Shown piece by piece: positions 39,663-48,491 of a DNA stretch of 64,000 nucleotides (position 1 is its first letter; every line of letters begins with the position of its first letter). Origin of the DNA: Sinosporangium album (GTDB taxonomy: Bacteria; Actinomycetota; Actinomycetes; Streptosporangiales; Streptosporangiaceae); NCBI RefSeq assembly GCF_900100605.1, contig NZ_FNCN01000011.1:181766-245765 (forward strand), written 5' to 3'. Under the pieces are notes generated by a model, which made no database searches, was not told where the DNA came from, and saw only the letters and a list, made by a program, of their open reading frames with translations. The translations under genes were made by a program, and so were the position numbers.

Positions 39663-41246
39663 GTGGACACAGTTGAGGGTTCGGAGCTCCCGCGCTCCGT
39701 CGTAGGTAGCGCAGCGGGTGGCGGATCGGACGCATCTGTTCAAGTCGATGTGGTGGTGGTGGGGCTCGGGCCGGTCGGCTCGGTCCTCGCCGGCCTGCTG
39801 GGGCGACGCGGGATCAGGGTCGCGGCCATCGACAAGGATCCTGATGTCTTCGCGCTGCCACGCGCCGCCCACATCGACCATCAGGGCCTGCGCACGTTGC
39901 AGGAGTTGGGTCTTCTGGACGACCTGCTGCCCGGGATGCGGAGGAACCCGGGTCTCGATTTCGTGAACTCGGCCCGCCGCATCTTGATGCGGGTGCCGGC
40001 GGACCGCCCGAGTCGTTCCGGTCTTCCGACGAGTATGTACTTCTATCAACCGCACTTCGACCGGAGGTTGCGCCGACTCGCGGACGAACTGCCCGACGTG
40101 CAGGTGCACCTCGGCACCGAGGCGGTCGCGATCGAGCAGGACGACACGCGTGCCGTCGTCCACGCCCGGGGCCCCGCCGGCGACATCCGCTTCGAGGCGC
40201 CCTGGGTGGTGGGATGCGACGGCGCGCGCAGCCCGGTCCGGGAGTGGCTGGGCATCTCGCTCGACGACCTCGACTTCGACGAGCAGTGGCTGGTCGTGGA
40301 CGTGCGCCTGACCGCACCGGAGACGTCGCTGCCGCCTAACGCGGTGCACGTGTGCGACCCGGGGCGACCTCACACCGTGATCCCGATGCCCGAGCCGCGA
40401 TACCGCTTCGAGCTCATGCTGCTGCCCGGCGAGACTGCCGAGCAGATGCAGGACACCGACCAGATCCGCCGACTGATCAAGCCGTGGGTCTCCGCCGAGT
40501 CCGTGGAGATCGAGCGGAGCGCCGTATACGAGTTCCACGGGCTTTCCGCGCGCGAGTGGAGGCGGGGCCGGTTCTTCATCGCGGGCGACGCCGCCCACCA
40601 GATGCCGCCGTTCCTCGGGCAGGGGATGTGTTCGGGCCTGCGGGACGCGGCGAATCTCGCGTGGAAGCTGGACGAGGTCATCCGCGGGCGCGCGCCCGCG
40701 GCGATCCTGGACACATACTTCTCCGAGCGCGAGCCGCACGTCCGGAAGATCATCGAAGACGTCGTGGACTTCGGGAAGATCATCTGCACGCTCGACCCCG
40801 AGGAGGCCGAGGAGCGCGACCGGAGGATGCTCGCGGGCGAGACGGGTGCGCCGTTCGGCCTTCCCCGGCTGAAGGAGGGGCCGCTCGTGACGGGCGGCGG
40901 CGGCGCGCTCGCGATCCAGCCGCCGGGGCGGTCCGGGGAGCGGCTCGACGATGTGGTGGGTCCGCGCTTCCTGGTCGTCGGCCGGGACGAGAACGCCTTC
41001 GACTCCAGTGTTAACTGGTGGCGTTCGCGCGGCAGCGTTCTTGTAACGACGCTGGCGGAGATAGGTGAGCACCGGGCAGGCGTCGAGAGCAGCATGGACA
41101 GGCTGGGCGTCGACGTCATGGTCGTCCGCCCGGACCGCTACCTCCTCGGTGCGGGCAACCGGTTGGCTCCGATCACGGAGGTCGCCCGGCGTGCGCTCAC
41201 GGTGATATCGCCGGCCCGTGGTGATGTCGCCGTTCCCAGCGCGTGA
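39663..41246 (+). CDS. FAD-dependent aromatic hydroxylase (MhpA/PheA-like)
   Basis: 527 residues from GTG 39663; the conserved part begins near residue 28 (VDVVVVGLGPVGSVLAGLLG, FAD-binding Rossmann motif). The D-G motif VGCDGARSPVRE (around 180) and GD motif FIAGDAAHQMPPFLGQGMCSG (around 300) are intact. Class A flavin monooxygenases of this type hydroxylate phenolic rings (for example 3-(3-hydroxyphenyl)propionate) with NAD(P)H. First gene of the plus-strand catabolic island, overlapping a CoA-ligase gene by GTGA, so ring hydroxylation of an aromatic acid fits. Confidence 0.9.
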   Translation: MDTVEGSELPRSVVGSAAGGGSDASVQVDVVVVGLGPVGSVLAGLLGRRGIRVAAIDKDPDVFALPRAAHIDHQGLRTLQELGLLDDLLPGMRRNPGLDFVNSARRILMRVPADRPSRSGLPTSMYFYQPHFDRRLRRLADELPDVQVHLGTEAVAIEQDDTRAVVHARGPAGDIRFEAPWVVGCDGARSPVREWLGISLDDLDFDEQWLVVDVRLTAPETSLPPNAVHVCDPGRPHTVIPMPEPRYRFELMLLPGETAEQMQDTDQIRRLIKPWVSAESVEIERSAVYEFHGLSAREWRRGRFFIAGDAAHQMPPFLGQGMCSGLRDAANLAWKLDEVIRGRAPAAILDTYFSEREPHVRKIIEDVVDFGKIICTLDPEEAEERDRRMLAGETGAPFGLPRLKEGPLVTGGGGALAIQPPGRSGERLDDVVGPRFLVVGRDENAFDSSVNWWRSRGSVLVTTLAEIGEHRAGVESSMDRLGVDVMVVRPDRYLLGAGNRLAPITEVARRALTVISPARGDVAVPSA

Positions 41247-43051
41247 CGACGGGGCCTGAATACAGCACGATGAAAACGGTCAGAACCATAGATTCCCTGC
41301 CATTGGGGGCCGCAACGATGAGGGATCCGATCCCCACCTGTCCGGCGATCCCGGCCGGCGCGATGGTGCCTCCGGAACTGCAGCCCGACTATTTCGACCT
41401 GCCCGGGCACCCGGTCGAGTCCGGCCCCGAGCTCGGCGCGGCGCTCACCGACCTCCACGTCGCGGCCGGCCAGGGCGGCGATGTCGCGATCATCCACCAC
41501 GAGACCGGCCGATCCCTGACCTACGCGGAGCTGGCGAACCTCACCAACCGGGTCGCCAACGCCATGATCGCGCTGGGCGTGGTGCCGGGCGACCGGGTGG
41601 CCGTGCGCAGCCCCAACCGGCCGGAGGGGGTGATCGCGGCGATCGGCGCCTGGAAGGCCGGCGCCGCCGTGGTCCCGATCCCCATGCAGGCGAGGCGGGC
41701 GGAACTGGAGTTCCTGTTCTCCGACACGACGCCCAAGCTCGTCGCCTCCTGGACCGACGCGGAGTACGCCGACGACGTCCAGGCCGCGATCGCGGCGACC
41801 GGGGTGCGATCGACGCTCGCACTCGGCGGAGTGGTGCCGCCGAAGGCCGTCGTCCTGGGCGACGTGCTCGCGTCGGGTTCCGCCCTGCCGCCGTCCAGGC
41901 CCTCCTCGCGGGAGCTCCCCGGGCTGGTCTGGCACACCGGCGGCACGACCGGCACCCCGAAGGCGTGCTACCACACCCAGCGCAGGTTCCTGCTCGGCGG
42001 GCACTCCATCGGCGCCGCGACCGGGGTCAGGCGGGGGCAGCGGTGGGCCGCGGCGGCCCCCATCGGCCATGCCCTCGGATTCATCTACCACACGATCTTC
42101 ACGCTGCTGCACGGCGCGACGGTCGTCATGGTGGAGAACTTCACCAAGCCGGACAGGCTCGTTCACGCCCTCGCCGAGCACCGGGTCGACGTCTTCACCG
42201 CGATCGCGGCCACGTGGTCCAGCCTCAACGACGTCCTGAACTCCGATCCGCGGCTCACCCTGCCCCACCTGAGGGCCGGATACTCGATGTGGCAGTCCGC
42301 CTCGTCCTCCGCCACGCCGGACGCGTGGCTCGAACGGGGTGTACGGCTGCGCAACAACTTCGGCAGCACGGCGTTCGCGACCTGGGTGCTGGTGCCGAAG
42401 CCGGGGGCGGAGGTCTCGCCCGCCTCCCTGGGGGCGCCCGCGCCCGGTTACGAGGTGCGGGCGCTCGACCCGGCGGCGTCCGGCCTGTCATGGCTCGGCG
42501 CGGGCGAGATCGGGCGCATGGCGGTGCGCGGCCCGACCGGCCTGACCTACTGGAACCGGCCCGACTACCAGGAGCGCGACGTCCGGGACGGCTGGAATCT
42601 CGTCGATGACCTGATCTGCTTCGACGCCGACGGCAACGCCGACTATCTCGGCCGGACCGACTTCCTGATCAGTACGGCGGGCTACAAGGTCGCCCCCGGG
42701 GAGGTGGAGACGGTGCTCAGCGCGCATCCAGACGTGCGCGAGGTGGCGGTGGTGGGGCTGCCCGACCCGGTGCGCCAGCAGGTGATCGGGGCGTTCGTCG
42801 CGCTGCGGGAGAACGTGCCGGCGGCTCAGGAGACGCGCGTGGAACTCCAGCGGTTCGTGCGTGAACGGCTTTCGCCGTACAAGTATCCACGGGTCGTGCA
42901 TTTCATCGAGGCGCTGCCACGAGATCATGTCGGAAAGGTGCAGTCGCGCCGACTGCTGGACATGGCCGAGACGATCGGCCGGGCACAGGACCAGGCACAG
43001 GACCAGGCGCGGGACCAGGTGCGGGACCGGGCCGGAAAGGGCGATTCATGA
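41243..43051 (+). CDS. Acyl-CoA ligase, benzoate/aminobenzoate-CoA ligase-like
   Basis: 602 residues from the overlapping GTG 41243; ATG 41318 is an alternative start with a purine-rich stretch before it. AMP-forming ligase: A3 motif HTGGTTGTPKACYH, A5-like GSTAFATWV, A8 GRTDFLISTAGYKVAPGEVE, and A10 lysine region DHVGKVQSR near the end. The set and the length recall benzoate- and 2-aminobenzoate-CoA ligases. It would activate an aromatic acid as its CoA thioester in the cytosol. The C-terminus ends in a short Gln/Asp repeat (QDQAQDQARDQ). Confidence 0.88.
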   Translation: MTTGPEYSTMKTVRTIDSLPLGAATMRDPIPTCPAIPAGAMVPPELQPDYFDLPGHPVESGPELGAALTDLHVAAGQGGDVAIIHHETGRSLTYAELANLTNRVANAMIALGVVPGDRVAVRSPNRPEGVIAAIGAWKAGAAVVPIPMQARRAELEFLFSDTTPKLVASWTDAEYADDVQAAIAATGVRSTLALGGVVPPKAVVLGDVLASGSALPPSRPSSRELPGLVWHTGGTTGTPKACYHTQRRFLLGGHSIGAATGVRRGQRWAAAAPIGHALGFIYHTIFTLLHGATVVMVENFTKPDRLVHALAEHRVDVFTAIAATWSSLNDVLNSDPRLTLPHLRAGYSMWQSASSSATPDAWLERGVRLRNNFGSTAFATWVLVPKPGAEVSPASLGAPAPGYEVRALDPAASGLSWLGAGEIGRMAVRGPTGLTYWNRPDYQERDVRDGWNLVDDLICFDADGNADYLGRTDFLISTAGYKVAPGEVETVLSAHPDVREVAVVGLPDPVRQQVIGAFVALRENVPAAQETRVELQRFVRERLSPYKYPRVVHFIEALPRDHVGKVQSRRLLDMAETIGRAQDQAQDQARDQVRDRAGKGDS

Positions 43052-43836
43052 GTGAGTCGATCAGCCTTGGAACGGTCCGGCGGACCAGCGCCCGGGGCAT
43101 GGTCTACGGCGACCGCGGCTCGGGGGCACCGATCGTGCTGGTGCACGGATGGTGCCTGAGCGGGCGCATGTGGACCTACCTTGAGGAGGCCCTCGCCGTA
43201 CGGCACCGCGTGATCAACGTCGACCTGGCGGGTTTCGGGCGCTCGGACCACCTGGCCGGGCCGTACACGCTGGCCCGCTTCGCCGACGACCTCGACGACC
43301 TCCTGCGCGAGCTGTCCCTGACCGATGTCACCGTGGTCGGCTTCGCCTTCGGCGCGGCCGTCGCCATGGAACTCGCCGAGCGCGGGCCGGGCGGTGTTGG
43401 ACGACTCGTGCTCATCGGCGTGCCGAGCGCCGGTCACGCCGCCTATGCGAAGATGCCCGCGGCGATGCGCCGGGACTGGCTGCTGTTCGCGGACCGGTCC
43501 GCGGCGGCGATCTGCGGACGGCCGCTCAGCGAGCCGGCCAGGCGCTGGCTGGCCGACATGTTCGCGGCCACGCCGCTGCCGGTGGCGATCGAGACCTGCG
43601 CCGAACTCGCGCGGTTCGACCCGCTGGAGCGGCGCGGTGAGGTCCACCAGCCCGCGCTGCTGGTCCACGGCGCCGACGACGCGATCGTGCCCGTGGAGGT
43701 GTCTGAGGCCTCGGCACGGCGCATGAAGGGCGCCACCGTGGCCATGGTGCCCGACTCGGGGCATCTTGTGCCCATGGACCAGCCGGCGGCCCTGGCCGAG
43801 CTCGTGCTCGACTTCGCCGCGCGAAATCTTCCCTGA
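43048..43836 (+). CDS. Alpha/beta-hydrolase (MhpC/BphD-like)
   Basis: 262 residues, ATGA overlap with the ligase gene. V-H-G-W-C-L-S-G oxyanion loop, then the nucleophile elbow, which reads V-G-F-A-F-G-A-A: the usual G-x-S-x-G has Ala where Ser is expected. Late D-D-A-I-V-P-V and D-S-G-H-L-V-P supply the acid and His. If the Ala is real, the enzyme has lost its usual nucleophile or uses the decarbonylating/haloperoxidase-like chemistry seen in a few cofactor-free relatives. Likely acts on a ring-cleavage or ring-hydroxylation product of the same operon. Confidence 0.85.
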   Translation: MSESISLGTVRRTSARGMVYGDRGSGAPIVLVHGWCLSGRMWTYLEEALAVRHRVINVDLAGFGRSDHLAGPYTLARFADDLDDLLRELSLTDVTVVGFAFGAAVAMELAERGPGGVGRLVLIGVPSAGHAAYAKMPAAMRRDWLLFADRSAAAICGRPLSEPARRWLADMFAATPLPVAIETCAELARFDPLERRGEVHQPALLVHGADDAIVPVEVSEASARRMKGATVAMVPDSGHLVPMDQPAALAELVLDFAARNLP

Positions 43837-43993
43837 TTTGCCTTGGCGTTCGGGTCGGGCACTTGACGAGCGCCATAACAAATTTGCATTATGTGTTCCG
43901 CAAGTGTTGCATCACGGCGACAGTGGCGGACATCATCAGTCCGATCACCGGATGAACCTTTTCTTCACCATGCCTTGAGGGGGCAACACCACG

Positions 43994-45091
43994 ATGGACG
44001 ATCGCTTTCTTGTCAACAGTTATCTGGAATGGTCCGCTGCCGAAGGGGTTCCGGTTCACGAGGGCTTCGGGTTCAATCTCCTCACCACGGATCTCGGTCC
44101 CTGGGCGCGGTTCGGCGACACGATCTCGGGTGCGCTGATCCACCTCGAGGGCCGGGGCGACTGGCTGAACGCCTTCGTCATCGAAATCCCCGCCGGTGGG
44201 AACACCGACATGCAGCGCCACATGTACGAAGAGATCATCTACGTTCTCTCCGGCCACGGCAGCACCGAGATCGAGACCGCCGACGGGGTGCGGCACTCGT
44301 TCGAATGGGGAGAGAGCGGCCTTTTCGCCATTCCCATGAACGCGAAATACCGCCACTTCAATCTCGACGGAAGCCGGCCGGCCCGTCTCGCGGCCGTCAC
44401 CGACCTTCCGGTGATGATTAACCTCATCCACGACGAGCGTTTCATTTTTGAAAACGACTTCGACTTCGACCGTGTGCGGGGCGAGAAGTCCTACAACGGC
44501 GACGGCGAACTCGTCGAGCGCCGGCCGGGCCGCCACCAGTGGACGACCAACTACGCACCCTCCCTGCGCACCCTCCAGCTCAAGGAATGGGCGCAGCGCG
44601 GTGTGGGAAGCTCCAACATCCACCTCGTGCTCGCGGACGGCACCGTGCACGCCCACGTCTCGGAGATGCCCCCCGGCTCCTACAAGAACGGCCACCGGCA
44701 CGGCCCCGACTTCCACATCTTCCCAGTGTCGGGCGAGGGCTACTCGCTGTTCTGGTACGAGGGCGATAAGGACTTCAACCGGATGGACTGGGCGCACGGC
44801 AGCCTGTACGCGCCGGCCGACCAGATGTTCCACCAGCACTTCAACGTCAGCCCCGGCCCCTCGCGCTATCTCGCGTTCGCCTTCGGCAGCATCCGCTACC
44901 CGGTGACACAGGCCCGCGCCGACCACTTCAGCGAGGTGGACATGAGCGTCAAGGAGGGTGGCCTGCAGATCTCGAAGGAGCATGAGGACCCCCGGGTCCT
45001 GGAGATCTTCGCCAAGGAGCTCGCTCAGCGTGGCATCCCCCTGGCGCCCGAGTTCGAGGCCAGGTGGGCCCTCCGGAACAAGTCGGTCTAA
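43994..45091 (+). CDS. Bicupin protein, possible ring-cleaving dioxygenase
   Basis: 365 residues from ATG 43994 (GAGGGGG upstream). Two cupin barrels: the first around residues 55-135 (EIPAGGNTDMQRHMYEEIIYVLSGHGS), the second around 215-300 (P-P-G-S-Y-K-N-G-H-R-H-G-P-D-F-H-I-F then GEGYSLFWYEG). The second has the full H-x-H...H metal set, the first a partial one. Gentisate and 1-hydroxy-2-naphthoate dioxygenases share this bicupin layout. Its place after hydroxylase and ligase genes suggests Fe-dependent opening of an activated ring, but an isomerase role is equally possible. Confidence 0.78.
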   Translation: MDDRFLVNSYLEWSAAEGVPVHEGFGFNLLTTDLGPWARFGDTISGALIHLEGRGDWLNAFVIEIPAGGNTDMQRHMYEEIIYVLSGHGSTEIETADGVRHSFEWGESGLFAIPMNAKYRHFNLDGSRPARLAAVTDLPVMINLIHDERFIFENDFDFDRVRGEKSYNGDGELVERRPGRHQWTTNYAPSLRTLQLKEWAQRGVGSSNIHLVLADGTVHAHVSEMPPGSYKNGHRHGPDFHIFPVSGEGYSLFWYEGDKDFNRMDWAHGSLYAPADQMFHQHFNVSPGPSRYLAFAFGSIRYPVTQARADHFSEVDMSVKEGGLQISKEHEDPRVLEIFAKELAQRGIPLAPEFEARWALRNKSV

Positions 45092-45135
45092 CCCAGCTTG
45101 GAACGCTCCCCCCGGATTGACAGGAGATAGTCATC

Positions 45136-46035
45136 ATGGCCGACATGGCACCGGACGACCCGGTTCCCCTTGGATACAATGTCGTCAAGCCGATCTTCGA
45201 AGGCTCCACAGGCCGGGTCTTCGCGATGGACTCCCTGCTTTACGTCGCGACGCCCGAGATCGGCGAGTTCGACGTGGTGATCGCGTCTTCCTTCTGCGGT
45301 GTCGGCACGGTCGACCGCGCGTTCCGACACGGCGTCCGAGCCGTGATCGCGCATGACGCCGGCGTCGGCAAGGATCAGGCGGGCATCTCGGCTCTGCCGT
45401 ACGGCGACCGCTTCGGCATGCCGGTCGCCGCCGTCGACGGGCGCACCGGGGAGGTGTCCAACGGCCTCTCACTCGCCGCGGGGCTCATCAGCCACGCCAA
45501 CGAACTGGCCCAGAGTCTGGGCGTGCGCCCCGGCCAGCGTGCCGTCGACGCGGCGACCCTGATGCTCAAGGCGCCGCGGGGCCGTCCCCAGGACACCGAG
45601 GTCGAGATCGACGACACGCTCTATGAGATGGGCACCACGGAGACCGGCCGCATTCTGGCGATCCGGGCCTTGACGTCGCTGCCGGAGGACCAGGACTACT
45701 CCTCGGACATCGTGGCGGTAGGTGTCCACGCCGGACAGGTGTGGGGCGATCTTGTGAAGCGCTGGCGCGTCAAGGGGTGGCTGGCGAACGACGCGGGCAT
45801 CGGCAAGAACAGGGGCGGTATCGGCGGGCTGTTCCGGTGTGAAGAGCTCGGCATGCCGGCCGCGTCGATATCCGCGGATTCGGCTCGGATCGACGACGGT
45901 CTGAGCAGTTATCACGAAGGCATCGTCTCCGCGGTCAACAGTGTCGCCGCGGAGGCGGGAGTGACAGTGGGCATGCGCGTGCCCGCGGCCATGCTACTCA
46001 TGAGCGCGGCTCGGCCGGCGGTCAAATCAACGTAG
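45136..46035 (+). CDS. Unknown protein with internal duplication
   Basis: 299 residues from ATG 45136 (AGGAG upstream). Two related halves: around residues 75-140 A-H-D-A-G-V-G-K-D-Q-A-G-I, G-M-P-V-A-A-V, L-I-S-H-A-N-E-L and A-A-T-L-M-L; around 215-285 A-N-D-A-G-I-G-K-N-R-G-G-I, G-M-P-A-A-S-I, I-V-S-A-V-N-S-V and A-A-M-L-L-M. The repeated N/H-D-A-G-[VI]-G-K-[DN] motif is likely an active or ligand site. No membrane segment. I do not recognise the family; the operon suggests an enzyme or enzyme subunit acting between the bicupin and the dienelactone hydrolase. Confidence 0.7.
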   Translation: MADMAPDDPVPLGYNVVKPIFEGSTGRVFAMDSLLYVATPEIGEFDVVIASSFCGVGTVDRAFRHGVRAVIAHDAGVGKDQAGISALPYGDRFGMPVAAVDGRTGEVSNGLSLAAGLISHANELAQSLGVRPGQRAVDAATLMLKAPRGRPQDTEVEIDDTLYEMGTTETGRILAIRALTSLPEDQDYSSDIVAVGVHAGQVWGDLVKRWRVKGWLANDAGIGKNRGGIGGLFRCEELGMPAASISADSARIDDGLSSYHEGIVSAVNSVAAEAGVTVGMRVPAAMLLMSAARPAVKST

Positions 46036-46074
46036 CGCGCAGTATCCGTGTGACATGAGAAAGGGACGATCCCG

Positions 46075-46794
46075 ATGACAGCCGGTGAATTCTCCTACCG
46101 CGATGAAGATCTCACGTTGACGGGTTTCCTCGCCGTGAACGGCGGCGAGGCGGCCAAGCGGCCGGGAGTGGTCATCGCGCCGGATGCCGCGGGTGTCAGC
46201 GATCACATGAAGAGGCATGCGGCCAGGTTCGCCGATCTCGGCTACGTGGCGCTGATCCTGGACATGTACGGCGCACCCGTGTCGGGCCTGCACGACGGCA
46301 TGAAGTACGTGGGCCCGCTCAAGGCGGATCCGGTCACACTCCGCCGCCGCGCCCGCGCCGGCCTCGACGCGCTCGCCGCTCACCCGCAGGTGGACCCGGC
46401 GCGACTCGCCGTCGTCGGTTACTGCTTCGGCGGTACGGTCGCCCTCGAACTGGCCCGCGACGGCGCCGACATCGCCGTGGCGGCCAGTCTGCACGGTGAT
46501 CTCGTGACGAAGGCGCCGGCCCAGGCAGGGGCGGTCAAGCCGACGGTGCTGGTCTACCACGGCGGGGCCGACCCCCTCTGCCCGCTGGACACCATTCCGC
46601 CTTTCGAGCGGGAAATGGACGAGGCGGGCGCGGACTGGCTGGTGACGGTCTACGGAAGCGCGAAGCACAGCTTCACCAACCCGGGGGCCGATCTGTACGG
46701 TGTGCCCGCCGCCGGCTACAACAAGCTGGCCGACGAGCGCTCCTGGGCGGACCTCACACACCATCTCGGTGTCGCCTTTGGAGCGGCTCGATGA
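46075..46794 (+). CDS. Dienelactone hydrolase-family protein
   Basis: 239 residues from ATG 46075. DLH fold with the Cys nucleophile in GYCFGG (Cys 117) and a C-terminal K-H-S-F-T-N-P-G holding the His; the acid D is in Y-H-G-G-A-D-P-L. Enzymes of the family open lactones formed in aromatic ring breakdown. Overlaps the next gene by ATGA. Confidence 0.9.
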   Translation: MTAGEFSYRDEDLTLTGFLAVNGGEAAKRPGVVIAPDAAGVSDHMKRHAARFADLGYVALILDMYGAPVSGLHDGMKYVGPLKADPVTLRRRARAGLDALAAHPQVDPARLAVVGYCFGGTVALELARDGADIAVAASLHGDLVTKAPAQAGAVKPTVLVYHGGADPLCPLDTIPPFEREMDEAGADWLVTVYGSAKHSFTNPGADLYGVPAAGYNKLADERSWADLTHHLGVAFGAAR

Positions 46795-48491
46795 CCTCGG
46801 CCGCGGAAGCCGACCGTGCCGGGGCCGGCGGGCACGCCGCCGACCCCGGCGAGGGGCACGGCGAGGGGCACGGCGAGGGGCACGGCGAGGGGCACGGCGA
46901 GGGGCACGGTCACGGCCACGGACACGGGGGGGACGGCCACGAGCATGGGCATGGTCACGGCCACGGGCAAATGTTCGACCCCCGCGGTGAGACCGCGGAG
47001 GCGCTGGCCAAGCTCGACAAAAGCGATTCCTACCTCTGGCAGATCGAGAACGTCGAGCTGACGACCGTCGGCATCGACGTCGGCTCCGCGACGTCCCACC
47101 TGATGGTTTCGAGGGTACGGCTGCAGCGCATGGCCGACGCCCATTCGAGCCGCTTCGTCGTGCACACCCGCGAGCTGGTGTACCGCTCTTCCGTGCTGTT
47201 CACGCCGTACCTCGACTCGGGCGACATCGACACCGTGCGCCTTGGGGACTTCGTGCGGGGCGAACTGGAGCACTCAGGGCTGGGCCGCGGCGACATCGAC
47301 AGCGGGGCCGTCATCCTCACCGGAGAGGCCCTCAAGCGGCGCAACGCGCGCGCGATCGCCGATTTGTTCGCCGACGAGTCCGGGCGGTTCGTCTGCGCCT
47401 CCGCGGGGCACAAGCTGGAGACCTTCCTCGCGGCCCACGGCTCAGGTGCCGTCGAGCTGTCCCGTGAGCGGAGCGAGCCGCTGCTGCACATCGACATCGG
47501 GGGCGGCACGACGAAACTCGCGCTGATCGCCGACGGTGAGATCGTCGGCTCTGCGGCGATCGAGGTGGGCGCGCGGCTCGTCGCGCTTGACGGCCGGAGG
47601 GTGGTCCGCATGGACCAGCCGGCCGAGGCCGTCGCCCGTCGGCTCGGCATTCCACTCGCCATCGGCGCGGAGCTGAGCGTCGCCGACGAGGAGCGGTTGG
47701 CCGCGGAGTTCGCGGCGATCGTGCTGGCCTTCGCGACCGGTGAGGTCCAAGGCGCGTCCCCGATCCTGACCGAGCTGATCCTGTTCGACGATCGCCCGTC
47801 GGACGTACGGCCCTCCGGGGTGAGCTTCTCCGGTGGTGTCGCTGAGATGATCTACGGCGAATCCGCCGCCGGTTTCCGCGACCTCGGCGCGCCTATCGCG
47901 CGCGGGATCCGGCACGATCTCGACGAGGGGCGCTACGGCACGCTCCTTCGGCCAAGCGCCGACCCCATCCGGGCCACGGCCATCGGCGCGTCCCAGTTCA
48001 CGGTGTCGGTGAGCGGAAACACGCTGGGCATCTCCGACCCGGACATCCTTCCTCTCGTGAACGTGCCGGTCGTGGCGCCTGCCGTGGACCTGGCCACGGC
48101 CGGCGCCGCGGAGATCGCCAAAGCGATCTCGGTGGCACGGGAGCCGGTCGAGGAGGACGCACTGGTCAAGGCCCGTGCGGTGACGGTCCAGTGGAGCGGC
48201 CCCCCCAGTTACGCACGTCTGCGCGAGTTGGCCGAGGGCATCGCCGAAGGGTTCGCCGACCACCTTGAGCGCGGGCGCCCCCTGGTCGTGCTTCTCGACG
48301 TCGATCTGGCACGTTCCCTGCATCGGCTGCTGACCGACGAGCTGTCGGTGTCGGCCCCGCTGGTGTGCGTGGACAGCCTGTCCCTGGCCGCGTTCGACTA
48401 CGTGGACCTCGGCGCTCTCGTACAGCCGGCCGAGGTCGTGCCTCTGATCGTCAAGTCGCTGCTGTTCGACGCTGGAGGGAGTACTCGTTGA
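46791..48491 (+). CDS. EutA-like reactivating ATPase with His-rich N-terminus
   Basis: 566 residues. Residues 15-65 are repeats of G-E-G-H then G-H-G-H, encoded by five exact 12-base repeats (46848-46907), a likely metal-binding tail. The rest is EutA (PF06277, actin-like ATPase): TTVGIDVGSATSHL, A-V-I-L-T-G-E-A-L-K-R-R-N, LLHIDIGGGTTKLALI. EutA reactivates the B12 enzyme ethanolamine ammonia-lyase EutBC; no eutB or eutC is in the window. Its client is therefore unknown: possibly a distant B12 enzyme, or a co-operonic protein such as the duplicated-domain product of 45136-46035. Confidence 0.86.
   Translation: MTSAAEADRAGAGGHAADPGEGHGEGHGEGHGEGHGEGHGHGHGHGGDGHEHGHGHGHGQMFDPRGETAEALAKLDKSDSYLWQIENVELTTVGIDVGSATSHLMVSRVRLQRMADAHSSRFVVHTRELVYRSSVLFTPYLDSGDIDTVRLGDFVRGELEHSGLGRGDIDSGAVILTGEALKRRNARAIADLFADESGRFVCASAGHKLETFLAAHGSGAVELSRERSEPLLHIDIGGGTTKLALIADGEIVGSAAIEVGARLVALDGRRVVRMDQPAEAVARRLGIPLAIGAELSVADEERLAAEFAAIVLAFATGEVQGASPILTELILFDDRPSDVRPSGVSFSGGVAEMIYGESAAGFRDLGAPIARGIRHDLDEGRYGTLLRPSADPIRATAIGASQFTVSVSGNTLGISDPDILPLVNVPVVAPAVDLATAGAAEIAKAISVAREPVEEDALVKARAVTVQWSGPPSYARLRELAEGIAEGFADHLERGRPLVVLLDVDLARSLHRLLTDELSVSAPLVCVDSLSLAAFDYVDLGALVQPAEVVPLIVKSLLFDAGGSTR
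46848..46907 (+). repeat. 12-base coding repeat, five copies
   Basis: GGCGAGGGGCAC repeated exactly five times in frame, encoding G-E-G-H each time at the N-terminus of the EutA-like protein. Confidence 0.9.

Noticed and set aside
46791..48491. Interpreting the island as ethanolamine utilisation because of the EutA homologue
   Set aside because: No eutB, eutC, microcompartment shell or ethanolamine permease genes are present, and all neighbours belong to aromatic or acyl-CoA catabolism.
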